Positions 9,272 to 17,905 of a DNA stretch of 64,000 nucleotides are shown piece by piece (position 1 is the first letter of the stretch; every line of letters starts with the position of its first letter). The DNA comes from Burkholderia sp. WSM2232. GTDB lineage: Bacteria; Pseudomonadota; Gammaproteobacteria; Burkholderiales; Burkholderiaceae. The notes under the pieces are model-generated. The model made no database searches. It saw only the letters and a program-made list of their open reading frames with translations, and was not told the DNA's origin. The stretch spans positions 22,497 through 86,496 of the forward strand of contig NZ_AWZV01000030.1 of the NCBI RefSeq assembly GCF_000472545.1, read 5' to 3'. The translations under genes and the position numbers were made by a program.

Positions 9272-10017
9272 GCTTTGTCTCCTGCAGCCGATTGTGCCGG
9301 CGATACGGCGGCGTTACCCGCGCTGGCGTTGCCGCGCAATTCGCGGTCGAGTTTGCGGTCGAGCAGATACAGACGGAAGCCGTGAATCAGGAACGCGCAG
9401 ATCGCAGTGGGAATGCCCCACACCGCCACATGAATCGGCTCGACGATAATGCCGGCCTCCTTCAGGAACGTGGTCATCAGCACAATCGCGCCGAACGCGA
9501 CGAAAATGTCCTCGCCGAAGAACAGGCCCACGTTGTCCGTGGCCGCCGAGAACGCGCGCAGCTTGAAGCGCACCGCGTCGCTGATCTTGCCGAAGCGCGT
9601 TTCGGTCGCGCCTTCGGCCATGGGGGCGATGAGCGGACGAACCATCTGCGGATGTCCGCCGAGACCCGTCAGGCCGACCGCCGCGGTCAGTTCGCGCACG
9701 AGCAGATAAACGATCAGCAGACGCCCGGCCGTGGCGGCCTTGATGCCGCTAATCCACGTCTGCGCGCGCTCGCGCAGGCCGTGCCGTTCGAGCAGGCCGA
9801 TCACCGCGAGCGGCAGGAGAATGATCAACGGAATGTTGCGTGTCTTGATGAAGCCGGTGCCGATCTCGGCCAGAATCTTTTCGGGCGGAAAGTGCGCGGC
9901 GAGACCGGTGCCGATGGCGGCAACCGCCACGATCAGCATCGGATTGAACCGCAATAAAAAGCCAACGATGATGATGGCCACGCCGATGAGCGGCCATAAA
10001 CTGACTGTTGTCTGCAT
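9268..10017 (-). CDS. DUF969 family membrane protein
   Basis: A 249-residue polytopic membrane protein of the DUF969 family (LWPLIGVAIIIVGFLLRFNP at the N-terminus, then LLIVYLLVRELTAAVGLTGL). The start at 10017 is chosen because GGAG lies six bases upstream; a TTG four codons earlier is possible but would sit on that ribosome-binding site. Its stop overlaps the DUF979 start. It lies 281 bp downstream of pxpA, a gap that could hold its own promoter. Together with DUF979 it is the likely membrane component of the 5-oxoproline locus. Confidence 0.85.
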   Translation of the reverse strand: MQTTVSLWPLIGVAIIIVGFLLRFNPMLIVAVAAIGTGLAAHFPPEKILAEIGTGFIKTRNIPLIILLPLAVIGLLERHGLRERAQTWISGIKAATAGRLLIVYLLVRELTAAVGLTGLGGHPQMVRPLIAPMAEGATETRFGKISDAVRFKLRAFSAATDNVGLFFGEDIFVAFGAIVLMTTFLKEAGIIVEPIHVAVWGIPTAICAFLIHGFRLYLLDRKLDRELRGNASAGNAAVSPAQSAAGDKA

Positions 10018-10145
10018 CTGGATCTCCAAACAGGTTTCATACCTCGCCGCTCGTGGCGGCTAACATGGGCCGGCGCGTGGCGATCCGCGCGCCGTCTTGT
10101 TTCCCGCGGCTCTTGGCGACCGCGTTGCTACGCACTGCAACTTCG

Positions 10146-10180
10146 TCTGCTACTACGACTGCTACTGCTACTGCTACTGC
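10146..10180. repeat. Short (GCTACT)n microsatellite in the pxpA-DUF969 gap
   Basis: The 281-bp gap between pxpA and the DUF969 gene contains about five imperfect copies of the hexamer GCTACT. No open frame with coding character covers the gap. A simple repeat here could vary in copy number and change the leader of the DUF969 transcript; this is speculation from position only. Confidence 0.6.
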
Positions 10181-10298
10181 GTTAAATGGAAAGCACGGGC
10201 CGAAGGCACGGCAAAGCCTCCCGCACCTGGCGAACGCCCCGCGTGGAGCGGGGCGTCTGGGCGTTTCAAGGCATGACGGGAGAAGGCGCTCGCCAGCG

Positions 10299-11051
10299 TC
10301 AGACGCTCGCGGCACCGGCCGCGTGCACGTCGATACCGGCTTGTTCGAGCGCGCTGCGAATGCGCCGCGCGAACGCAAGTGCGTGCGGGCCGTCGCCGTG
10401 CAGGCAAATCGTTTGCGCGTGCAGCGGCACCCATTGACCGTCCACGGCGCGCACGCGCTGCTCGCGCACCATCGCGAGGGTGCGCTCCAGCACCTCGTCT
10501 TCATCGTCGAGCAGCGCGCCCGGTTCCTTGCGCGGCACGAGCGAGCCGTCGGCGCGATAGCCGCGATCGGCAAACACTTCTTCGATGGCGGTCAGGCCCG
10601 CCTCGCGCGCGGCCGTCACGAGCCCGCTGTTGGCGAGCGCGAACACGGCGACCGACGGGTCGAAGTCATGCACGGCCGAAACGATCGCATCCGCGATCTT
10701 CGGGTCGCGCGCGGCCTGGTTGTAGAGCGCGCCGTGCGGCTTGACGTGCGCGATGCGCCCGCCCTCGGCCTGCGCGATCGCCGACAGCGCGCCGAGCTGG
10801 TACAGCACGCCCGCGTAGATTTCGCTCGCGGGCAGGTCCATCTCTTTGCGGCCGAAGTTTTCCGGATCGTTAAAGCTCGGATGCGCACCGATCGACACGC
10901 CTTTCTGCACCGCCCAGCGCACGCAGTCGCGCATGGCCTTCGCGCCGCCCGCATGCCAGCCGCAGGCAATATTCGCGGAGCTGACGAGGTCGAGCAGCGC
11001 CTCGTCGGAGCCGCAGCCTTCGCCGAGATCGGCGTTCAAATCGATTTCCAT
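10299..11051 (-). CDS. pxpA: 5-oxoprolinase subunit PxpA (LamB/YcsF family)
   Basis: A 250-residue LamB/YcsF-family protein. The N-terminus MEIDLNADLGEGCGSDEALL and the segments NIACGWHAGG, GAHPSFNDPENFGR and HVKPHGALYNQ are hallmarks of the family and supply likely metal or catalytic residues. PxpA acts with PxpB and PxpC in the ATP-dependent opening of 5-oxoproline (pyroglutamate) to glutamate in the cytoplasm. The full length matches the usual 245-255 residues. It lies 27 bp after pxpC on the same strand. Confidence 0.95.
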   Translation of the reverse strand: MEIDLNADLGEGCGSDEALLDLVSSANIACGWHAGGAKAMRDCVRWAVQKGVSIGAHPSFNDPENFGRKEMDLPASEIYAGVLYQLGALSAIAQAEGGRIAHVKPHGALYNQAARDPKIADAIVSAVHDFDPSVAVFALANSGLVTAAREAGLTAIEEVFADRGYRADGSLVPRKEPGALLDDEDEVLERTLAMVREQRVRAVDGQWVPLHAQTICLHGDGPHALAFARRIRSALEQAGIDVHAAGAASV

Positions 11052-11078
11052 GATGTTCCTCTACTCGGTTCTTGCCAG

Positions 11079-12131
11079 TCACAACGTCGCAACGGCCGTT
11101 TGGCGTGCGCAACGTTCTTCATGCATGGCGATGGCGGCGTCGATCTGCCGCAAATAGGTGCGCTCTTCGAGCAACGCCTGGCGCGCCTCGTAAATCGTGG
11201 TCGGGATGAAGCGCACAGCCGCGTTCAGCCGCACCTGCGCGAGCTTCCACAGGTCGGCCTGAATGACCGCGCCGATCTTCGGATAGCCGCCGGTGGTCTG
11301 CGCGTCGCTCATCAACACGATGGGCTGGCCGTTCGGCGGCACCTGGATCGTGCCCGGCAGCACCGCGTGCGACAGCAGGTCGGCCTTCTGTTTGCGTTTC
11401 AGTTCGCTGCCGGCAAGCCGGTAGCCCATGCGGTTGCTGTTCGGCGTGACGAGCCACTCGTCGGACCAGAACGACTCGTGCGCTTCTTCGGTGAAGCTGT
11501 CGTATTCCGGGCCGCGCAGCACGCGAATCGGCACCGCCCAGGGCACGCCGCCCGGATGACGGCCGCGCCGCAGCGGCTCGTCGACGAGCACGAACTTGCA
11601 CCACGCGGGCGCCTTCACGCCGAACTCCGGCGCCTCGGGCGAAAAGCCGACGTGACCACGCTGCGGCGGCGCGCCGAGGGGCACGCGGTCGCCGTCGCGC
11701 AGCGCCCGGCCGCCGAGGCCGCCAAAGCGGCCGGCGAGGTCGGTGCTGCGCGAGCCCAGCATCGGCAACACGTCGATGCCGCCGGCGATACACACGTAGC
11801 CGCGCATGCCCCGCCTGGCTGCATTCAGCACGAGTTCCTGGCCGGCCTTCACCGGCAGGCTCCACCACGAATAGACCGGCTTGCCGTCGAGGGTCGCACC
11901 GAATTCCGTTCCGGTGATGGCGACCCGCGTCGCGCGCAGAAACCGCAGCACGGTCGGGCCGAAGGTGATTTCAAGCCCCGCCGCGTCAGGACGGTTGCCG
12001 ACAAGCCGGTTGCCGACTTCCAGCGACAGCCGGTCGAGCGCCCCGCCCATCGCCACGCCGAGATGCCGGTAGCCGTGGCGGCCGAGGTCCTGGATGGTGG
12101 TCAGAAGACCTGCGCGAATCACGTCGATCAT
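11079..12131 (-). CDS. pxpC: 5-oxoprolinase subunit PxpC (biotin-dependent carboxylase-like)
   Basis: A 350-residue protein of the KipA/AHS2 family, the carboxyltransferase-like subunit of prokaryotic 5-oxoprolinase. The N-terminus MIDVIRAGLLTTIQDLGRHG and the motifs YVCIAGGIDV, GRALRDGD and SDAQTTGGYPKIG are family hallmarks. The ATG at 12131 overlaps the pxpB stop as ATGA. The frame remains open far upstream, but that part is antisense-like and overlaps pxpB, so it is excluded. It works with PxpA and PxpB on 5-oxoproline. Confidence 0.95.
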   Translation of the reverse strand: MIDVIRAGLLTTIQDLGRHGYRHLGVAMGGALDRLSLEVGNRLVGNRPDAAGLEITFGPTVLRFLRATRVAITGTEFGATLDGKPVYSWWSLPVKAGQELVLNAARRGMRGYVCIAGGIDVLPMLGSRSTDLAGRFGGLGGRALRDGDRVPLGAPPQRGHVGFSPEAPEFGVKAPAWCKFVLVDEPLRRGRHPGGVPWAVPIRVLRGPEYDSFTEEAHESFWSDEWLVTPNSNRMGYRLAGSELKRKQKADLLSHAVLPGTIQVPPNGQPIVLMSDAQTTGGYPKIGAVIQADLWKLAQVRLNAAVRFIPTTIYEARQALLEERTYLRQIDAAIAMHEERCARQTAVATL

Positions 12132-12781
12132 GCGTGTATCCCCGCAATGGTGAAACGCACCTGGTCGCCGGGCTGCAACAGGGTGGGCGGGCGGCGCGCG
12201 GGATCGAAAAGCGGCAGCTCGGTGCGGCCGATCAGTTGCCAGCCGCCGGGCGAAGTGGCCGGATAGATGCCCGTCTGTTCGCCGCCAATGCCGACCGAGC
12301 CCGCCGGCACTTCGAGCCGCGGCGACGCGCGGCGCGGCGTATGCAGCGCCTCGTCGAGCCCGCCCAGGTAGGCGAAGCCCGGCTGGAAGCCGAGAAAGAA
12401 CACCACGTACTGACCAGCAGAATGCCGCTCGATCACTTCGCGCACGCTCAGGCCGGTGTGGTTCGCCACCGCGCCGAGGTCGGGGCCGAACTCGCCGCCG
12501 TACTGAACCGGAATCTCGACCTCGCGGCCCGCCGCCGGCGCCTCGCCCGCGGCGTCCCACGCGTGCTGCAGGCGGCTTGACAGCGCGTCGTGGTCGGCTT
12601 CCAGCGGATCGAACACGAGCGTCAGGTTGTTCATGCCCGGCACCACTTCCAGCACATGCGGCCAGTCACGCGCGAGTTCAGCGGCCGCCCACACGCGGCG
12701 CTGGCAATCGAGCGTCGCAGGCGGCGGTGCCTCGCAGACCAGCGCGGCGTCGCCGAGCGGAAAGATTTTGGGTTGGCTCAT
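12128..12781 (-). CDS. pxpB: 5-oxoprolinase subunit PxpB (KipI family)
   Basis: A 217-residue KipI/AHS1-family subunit. Hallmarks are FPLGDAALV at the N-terminus, VPGMNNLTLVFDP, FFLGFQPGFAYLGGL, TPRRASPRLEVPAGSVGI and the C-terminal PGDQVRF. The start at 12781 (MSQPKIFPLGD) gives the standard length; an upstream ATG at 12868 would add 29 residues without family character. It heads the pxpB-pxpC-pxpA-DUF969-DUF979 run. A likely operator lies about 90 bp upstream in the region shared with a divergent MarR-type gene. Confidence 0.93.
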   Translation of the reverse strand: MSQPKIFPLGDAALVCEAPPPATLDCQRRVWAAAELARDWPHVLEVVPGMNNLTLVFDPLEADHDALSSRLQHAWDAAGEAPAAGREVEIPVQYGGEFGPDLGAVANHTGLSVREVIERHSAGQYVVFFLGFQPGFAYLGGLDEALHTPRRASPRLEVPAGSVGIGGEQTGIYPATSPGGWQLIGRTELPLFDPARRPPTLLQPGDQVRFTIAGIHA

Positions 12782-12870
12782 GGCTAGAAGACCCGAAGAA
12801 GTCGAAGAGTTCGGCACCGCGACCGTCGGCAAAAGCATTGGAAGACCGTTAGGCGGTGTTTGGAGCATAC

Positions 12871-12893
12871 ATTGTCAATAAAATATCAACAAT
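12871..12893. promoter_or_regulatory. Candidate operator in the pxpB / MarR divergent region
   Basis: An imperfect inverted repeat, ATTGTCAATA (12871-12880), spacer AAA, TATCAACAAT (12884-12893), has 8 of 10 matching positions between arms and stands out as AT-rich in a GC-rich background. Read on the minus strand it contains a perfect TTGACA box, although no good -10 follows at 17 bp. Length and symmetry fit MarR-family operators, and a MarR-type gene starts 91 bp away. Confidence 0.4.
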
Positions 12894-12983
12894 TTCTCAA
12901 TAAGAGTTTTCGCCAGGCTCGCAGCCCGAGGCCGCTCGTCGTACACTCCGGACACTCTCCATCCTGTTTCCTGAGAAATTCAC

Positions 12984-13496
12984 ATGTCGCGGCATCCCAC
13001 CAAGATCGTCTCGTCGGAACATCTCGTGTCCGATACGAGCGCGGAGCTGTCCGAGCTCGAATACGCGCTCATCATGGCCGGCAACGCATTCAACCGATGG
13101 ATGGTGCGCTGCATGTCGGCGGCTGGGGAGAAGGACATGACCGCCATCGAAGTCTCGCTGCTGCATCACGTGAGTCATCGCGAACGCCGCAAGAAGCTCG
13201 CCGACATCTGCTTCGTGCTGAACATCGAAGACACGCACGTCGCGACCTATGCGTTGAAGAAGCTTGTAGCTAGAGGGTATGTAAAAAGCGAAAAGACCGG
13301 CAAGGAAGTGTTCTTTTCGGCGACCGAGGCCGGCCGCGCGCTGTGCCTGAAGTACCGCGAGGTGCGCGAGAGCTGCCTGATTTCGACGCTCAAGGAAAGC
13401 GGCCTCACCAACGAACAGATCGGCGAGGCCGCGCAGCTGATGCGCAATGCGTCGGGCATGTACGACACGGCCGCGCGCGCGGCGGCGTCGCTATAA
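12984..13496 (+). CDS. MarR-type winged-helix transcriptional regulator
   Basis: A 170-residue winged-helix protein. Residues about 50-120 contain the DNA-binding region (AIEVSLLHHVSHRERRKKLA, then THVATYALKKLVARGYV and the wing EKTGKEVFFSATEAGRAL). It is divergent from the 5-oxoprolinase operon with a 202-bp shared regulatory region, which suggests that it controls pxpBCA and itself. The ligand is unknown. No conserved Cys sensor motif is apparent. Confidence 0.85.
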   Translation: MSRHPTKIVSSEHLVSDTSAELSELEYALIMAGNAFNRWMVRCMSAAGEKDMTAIEVSLLHHVSHRERRKKLADICFVLNIEDTHVATYALKKLVARGYVKSEKTGKEVFFSATEAGRALCLKYREVRESCLISTLKESGLTNEQIGEAAQLMRNASGMYDTAARAAASL

Positions 13497-13596
13497 CAAA
13501 GGACTACGCGGCGGCGCCCGGCCGTGCGTTGCGGCGTGCATCGCGCGCCTCGCGCGACTCTGGAGAATGCGCTCGCGCCATGTGGTTCGCCTGCGC

Positions 13597-14169
13597 TTAG
13601 CCAGCCGCCCGCGCGTGCAGACCCGTCTCGGTGACGATCATGTCGAGCGGAATGTCATGCGCCTCACGCTGCAGCGCCGGCGTGCGGCACGCTTCATATG
13701 CGACGCCCACGGTGATCGGCCGCGCCGCGCCCGGCCAGCCGGCGAGCGTGCGGTCATAGTACCCGCCGCCGTAGCCGAGCCGGTAGCCGTCGGCGTCGAA
13801 ACCCACGCAGGGCACGAGCAGCAGTTCGGGAATCACCAGACGTTCGGTTGCGGGCTCCGTGATCTTGTGATGGCCGATCTTCATCGGCGTATCCGGCGAC
13901 CATGCGTGAAACTCGAGCGGCAAGCCGCGTTCCCTGATGATCGGCAGACTGGCTTCGCGCCGCGAGCCGCCCGCGAGCCACACAGAGATCGCTGCGCGCG
14001 CATCGAACTCGCCTGCGAGCGGCCAGTAGAACCCCACGCTCATCACGTCGAAATGCTTCAACGCGTCGAGCACGCGACGCCCGAGCGCGGCGTTGTTCGC
14101 CGGCTCGGAAGCCGCTTGCAGCCTTGCTTCCAATAGCATTCTACGCAGCGCCTTTTTCGATTCCGTCAC
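13597..14169 (-). CDS. 5-formyltetrahydrofolate cyclo-ligase
   Basis: A 190-residue enzyme that converts 5-formyl-THF to 5,10-methenyl-THF with ATP. The signature LGYGGGYYDR is present near residues 133-142, with the upstream Lys-rich SKKALRRMLLEAR and FYWPLAGEFD segments also conserved. A GTG at 14169 (VTESKKALRR) is taken as the start because it gives the usual 190-200 residues; the frame is open further upstream but would overlap the divergent lytic transglycosylase gene at 14217. Only 47 bp separate the two divergent starts. Confidence 0.9.
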   Translation of the reverse strand: MTESKKALRRMLLEARLQAASEPANNAALGRRVLDALKHFDVMSVGFYWPLAGEFDARAAISVWLAGGSRREASLPIIRERGLPLEFHAWSPDTPMKIGHHKITEPATERLVIPELLLVPCVGFDADGYRLGYGGGYYDRTLAGWPGAARPITVGVAYEACRTPALQREAHDIPLDMIVTETGLHARAAG

Positions 14170-14216
14170 AGGGTTGCATGCTATGCTTGGGTTCAATTCG
14201 CGCTCCAGAAACAACG

Positions 14217-16184
14217 ATGTCAAAAAGTCTTTATCGAGTATATCGCGCGGCCGGTATGGCGCTTGCCGCAGCCGCGCTCGTTGCATGCAGCACCGCGTCA
14301 GCCGTCAAGCCACTTCCCATTTCGCAGCTCACCAACGACGATCAGATTTTCGTCCAGTTGCGCGAAGCCGCCCGCAATAACGACGCAGCACGTGCGGCAC
14401 AGCTTGCAAGCATGATTCCGGGCTACCCGGCGCCCTCGTATCTGGAGTACTTCCAGATCAAGCCGCAACTGTTCGATTCGTCCGGCCACGCGCGCGTCGA
14501 CGCGCCCGACGCGCCGGTGCTCGCGTTCCTGCAGAAATACGACGGTCAGGCCATTGCCGACCGCATGCGCAACGACTACCTCACCGTGCTCGGCGCGCGC
14601 CACGACTGGCGCAACTTCGATCAGCAATACGCGCGTTTCGTGCTGAACGACGACACGCAGGTGAAATGCTACGCGCTGGAATCGCGTGCGTCGCGCGGCG
14701 AAAACGTGGCGGATGCGGCGCGCGCGCTGCTCGTGGATCCGAAGTGGTACGGCGACGGCTGCGTCGATCTGATCACTGTGCTTGGCGTCAACAAGCAGTT
14801 CAGTAGCGACGACATCTGGCAGCAGATCCGTCTCGCTTACGAACAGAACTATACGAACACCGGCAGCAAGCTCGTCGATGCGCTCGGCAATCAGGCGCCC
14901 GATCCGGTGCTGTTCGGGCAGGCCGCGAATACACCGCCACTGCTGCTCGCGCGCGGTGTCGGCGCGGATCCGCAAGCGCATCAACTCGCGTTGCTCGCGA
15001 TCACGCGCATGGCGCGCAACGACCCGGCGATGGCCGCGGCCACGTTCGCGTCGGTCGCGCCTTCGCTGAATTCGCCGGAGCGCGCCATTGGCTGGGGCAC
15101 GATTGCCTATCAGGCGGCCGCCAAGCAGATGCCGAGTGCGGTGGACTGGTACAGACTGTCGGCGAACGCGCCGCTCTCGAACCCCGCCTACGAATGGCGC
15201 ACGCGCACGGCGCTTCTCGCCGGCGACTGGAACATGGTGCGCTGGTCGATCGAGCAGATGCCGGCTGCGCTGCGTAGCCAGCCGTCGTGGGTGTACTGGC
15301 ATGCCCGCGCGCTCAAGCAGGCGGGCGACACTGTCACCGCGAACCAGGAATTCGAGTCGATCTCGCAAGGCTTTAATTTCTACGGCCAGCTTGCCGCGGA
15401 AGAACTGGGCCAGAAGATTGCGGTGCCGCCGAGAACCACCGTCACGGACTCCGAAATCCAGCAGGCCGGCGAGACGCCGGGCTTCGACCTCGCGCGGCGC
15501 TTCTATGCGCTGAATCTGCGGCTGGAAGGCAATCGCGAATGGAACTGGCCGCTGCGCGGCATGAGCGACCGTCAGTTGCTCGCGGCGGCGGAATACGCGC
15601 GCCGTATCCAGCTGTACGACCGCACCGTCAACACGGCGGACCGCACGAAAACCGAACACGACTTTTCGCTGCGTTATCTGTCGCCGTTCCGCGACATCGT
15701 GGAGCGCGATGCGCAGTCCACCGGACTCGACGTGGAGTGGGCGTACGGGCTGATTCGTCAGGAGTCGCGCTTCATCATCAACGCGCGCTCCGAAGTCGGC
15801 GCGGGCGGATTGATGCAACTGATGCCGGGCACCGCGCAACTGGTCGCCAAGAAGATCGGTCTCGGCCCGATTTCGCGCGAGCAGATGAACGACATCAACA
15901 CCAACATCCTGCTCGGCACGAACTACCTGTCGATGATCTACAATCAGTTCGATGGTTCGGCCGTACTCGCCACGGCGGGCTACAACGCCGGTCCGGGCCG
16001 GCCGCGCAACTGGCGGCAGTCATTGCAGCGGCCGGTTGAAGGTGCGATCTTCGCCGAGTCGATTCCGTTCCAGGAAACGCGCGACTACGTTAAGAATGTG
16101 TTGTCCAACACGGTCTACTATGCGGCATTGTTCGAAGGCCGTCCGCAATCGCTGAAGGCGCGTCTGGGTTATATCGCACCGTAA
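14217..16184 (+). CDS. Soluble-type lytic murein transglycosylase, lipoprotein
   Basis: A 655-residue Slt70-like enzyme that cleaves peptidoglycan glycan strands with formation of 1,6-anhydromuramic acid. The N-terminus has a lipobox (ALVAC, Cys at about residue 24), so membrane anchoring is predicted, unlike the soluble E. coli Slt. A long alpha-helical superhelical region (residues about 60-480) precedes the SLT domain (about 500-640) with catalytic Glu in GLIRQESRF, then GLMQLMPGTA and AGYNAGPGR. The start at 14217 yields the clean lipoprotein signal. Confidence 0.92.
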   Translation: MSKSLYRVYRAAGMALAAAALVACSTASAVKPLPISQLTNDDQIFVQLREAARNNDAARAAQLASMIPGYPAPSYLEYFQIKPQLFDSSGHARVDAPDAPVLAFLQKYDGQAIADRMRNDYLTVLGARHDWRNFDQQYARFVLNDDTQVKCYALESRASRGENVADAARALLVDPKWYGDGCVDLITVLGVNKQFSSDDIWQQIRLAYEQNYTNTGSKLVDALGNQAPDPVLFGQAANTPPLLLARGVGADPQAHQLALLAITRMARNDPAMAAATFASVAPSLNSPERAIGWGTIAYQAAAKQMPSAVDWYRLSANAPLSNPAYEWRTRTALLAGDWNMVRWSIEQMPAALRSQPSWVYWHARALKQAGDTVTANQEFESISQGFNFYGQLAAEELGQKIAVPPRTTVTDSEIQQAGETPGFDLARRFYALNLRLEGNREWNWPLRGMSDRQLLAAAEYARRIQLYDRTVNTADRTKTEHDFSLRYLSPFRDIVERDAQSTGLDVEWAYGLIRQESRFIINARSEVGAGGLMQLMPGTAQLVAKKIGLGPISREQMNDINTNILLGTNYLSMIYNQFDGSAVLATAGYNAGPGRPRNWRQSLQRPVEGAIFAESIPFQETRDYVKNVLSNTVYYAALFEGRPQSLKARLGYIAP

Positions 16185-16258
16185 GCGCCGTGCCGCCGCT
16201 GCCACGGCAGCGGCGCGCCACGCCAGCCGTTGCCGCGGCTTCCACCAGGGAGTCGAAA

Positions 16259-17212
16259 ATGCGACACAAAGCCATTGCGATCATTGGCGGTTCCGGGTTT
16301 ATCGGAAGCCACCTCGTCAACGCCCTCGTCGAAGTGGGCAAAGACGTACGCATCGCCACACGGCGGCGCCACAACGCGCGCCACCTCACGCTCCTGCCCA
16401 TCGACGTGATCGAAACCGATGTGTTCGATCCGGTGCAGCTCGCGCGCTTTGTCGAAGGTGCGGACTGCGTGATCAATCTGGTCGGCACGCTGCATGGCAA
16501 ACGCCGCACGCCCTACGGTCCCGAATTCGCGCGTGCGCACGTCGAGCTGCCTACGCGCATTGTCGCGGCTTGCGAAGGCAAGGGGGTGCATCGGCTGATT
16601 CATTTCAGCGCGCTCGGCGCGGACGCGAACGGCCCGAGCATGTATTCGCGTTCGAAGGGCGATGGCGAAAAGGCGGTTCACGCGGCCAATCTTGCGTGGA
16701 CGGTATTCCGGCCGTCCGTGGTATTCGGTCCCGAAGATCAGTTTCTCAACAAGTTCGCGTTTTTGCAGCGCATCTTTCCGGTCATTCCGCTCGCCATGCC
16801 GGACGCCAAGTTCCAGCCGGTTTATGTCGGCGATGTGGCCAAGGCGATCGTCAACGTGCTCGATCTCGACGCGGCCAGTGGCAAGACCTATGAACTCGGC
16901 GGCCCGAGCGTCTATACGCTGGAAGAACTGGTCAAATACTGCGGCGACGTGATCGGCCGGCACGCGAGCATCATCCGCCTGCCTCACGCGCTCGCGCGCA
17001 TGCAGGCGATGACCTTCGAAATGGCGCCGGGCGAACCGGTCATCACGCGCGACAATCTCGACTCGATGAAACACGACAACGTGTTGAGCCGCCCGCTCGC
17101 GCCCGAGCTTGGGATCGAGCCGGCCAGCATCGAAACAATCGCGCCTGTGTATCTGACAGGCGCGTCGTCGCGCTCGCGGTTCGATGCGTTTCGCGCGAGC
17201 GCGGGCCGCTGA
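16259..17212 (+). CDS. NDUFA9-like NAD(P)-binding SDR-family protein
   Basis: A 317-residue atypical short-chain dehydrogenase of the complex I NDUFA9 subunit-like group. The Rossmann motif is IIGGSGFIGSHL at residues 8-19, followed by VIETDVFDP, ADCVINLVGTL and MYSRSKGDGEKAV with the catalytic-site-like Tyr and Lys. AGGGAG at 16247-16252 precedes the ATG at 16259. Such proteins are proposed to bind NADP(H) or to act on sugar or quinone compounds; the substrate is not known. It follows the transglycosylase gene on the same strand. Confidence 0.85.
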   Translation: MRHKAIAIIGGSGFIGSHLVNALVEVGKDVRIATRRRHNARHLTLLPIDVIETDVFDPVQLARFVEGADCVINLVGTLHGKRRTPYGPEFARAHVELPTRIVAACEGKGVHRLIHFSALGADANGPSMYSRSKGDGEKAVHAANLAWTVFRPSVVFGPEDQFLNKFAFLQRIFPVIPLAMPDAKFQPVYVGDVAKAIVNVLDLDAASGKTYELGGPSVYTLEELVKYCGDVIGRHASIIRLPHALARMQAMTFEMAPGEPVITRDNLDSMKHDNVLSRPLAPELGIEPASIETIAPVYLTGASSRSRFDAFRASAGR

Positions 17213-17251
17213 TCCTTTGTCTACTCAACTTCACTCTTCAGACAAACAGGC

Positions 17252-17905
17252 ATGAAGCTGCTTATTGGCAACAAGAACTACTCATCATGGTCGATGCGGC
17301 CTTGGGTGCTGCTCAAGCATTTCGGCATTGCATTCGACGAAGTGCTGATCGATCTGAATCAGCCCGGCACCAATGCGGCGGTGCTCGCACATGCGCCGGA
17401 CAGTCCGGGCAAAATCCCGTGCCTGGTGGACGACGCAGGCTTGGCCGTATGGGACTCGCTCGCCATCGCCGAAACGCTTGCCGAGCGCTTTCCCGAACAC
17501 GCGTTCTGGCCGCGCGACGCTGCGGCGCGCGCGCGTGCGCGCAGCGTCAGCGCCGAGATGCATTCGGGCTTCGGCGAATTGCGCTCGAACATGTGGATGA
17601 ACATTCGCGCGTCGTTTCCCGGCAAGAATGCGACGCCGGGCGTGCTGGCCGATATCGCGCGTATCGAGACGATCTGGCGCGACTGCCTCAACAGCTCGCG
17701 CGGCCCGTTTCTGTTCGGCGAATTCAGCATTGCCGACGCGATGTATGCGCCGGTGGCCATGCGCTTCAACACCTGGCAGCCCGCTTTGTCGGACACATCG
17801 CGCGCCTATGTAGAGCGGCTCGCGGAGCAGCCGGCGGTAAAAGCGTGGATTGACGACGCGCTGCGCGAGACCCACGCCGTCGCGTATCTAGACGAATGCC
17901 CATGA
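17252..17905 (+). CDS. Glutathione S-transferase family protein
   Basis: A 217-residue two-domain GST. The thioredoxin-like N-domain (LLIGNKNYSSWSMRPWVLL) has the Ser-rich SSWS motif in place of a catalytic Cys, and PGKIPCLVDD followed by VWDSLAIAETLAERFPE forms the glutathione gamma-glutamyl-binding element. The helical C-domain follows from about residue 90. It overlaps the cca gene by 4 bp (ATGA), so the two are co-translated. The electrophile it acts on is unknown. Confidence 0.88.
   Translation: MKLLIGNKNYSSWSMRPWVLLKHFGIAFDEVLIDLNQPGTNAAVLAHAPDSPGKIPCLVDDAGLAVWDSLAIAETLAERFPEHAFWPRDAAARARARSVSAEMHSGFGELRSNMWMNIRASFPGKNATPGVLADIARIETIWRDCLNSSRGPFLFGEFSIADAMYAPVAMRFNTWQPALSDTSRAYVERLAEQPAVKAWIDDALRETHAVAYLDECP

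Noticed and set aside
10008..12266. A 752-residue open frame antisense to pxpA and pxpC
   Set aside because: Shadow of the 5-oxoprolinase genes; composition is Arg/His-rich and no start signal is present.
14185..14210. GGGTTCAATTC, a tRNA T-arm-like string between the cyclo-ligase and transglycosylase genes
   Set aside because: No acceptor, D or anticodon arms can be paired around it.
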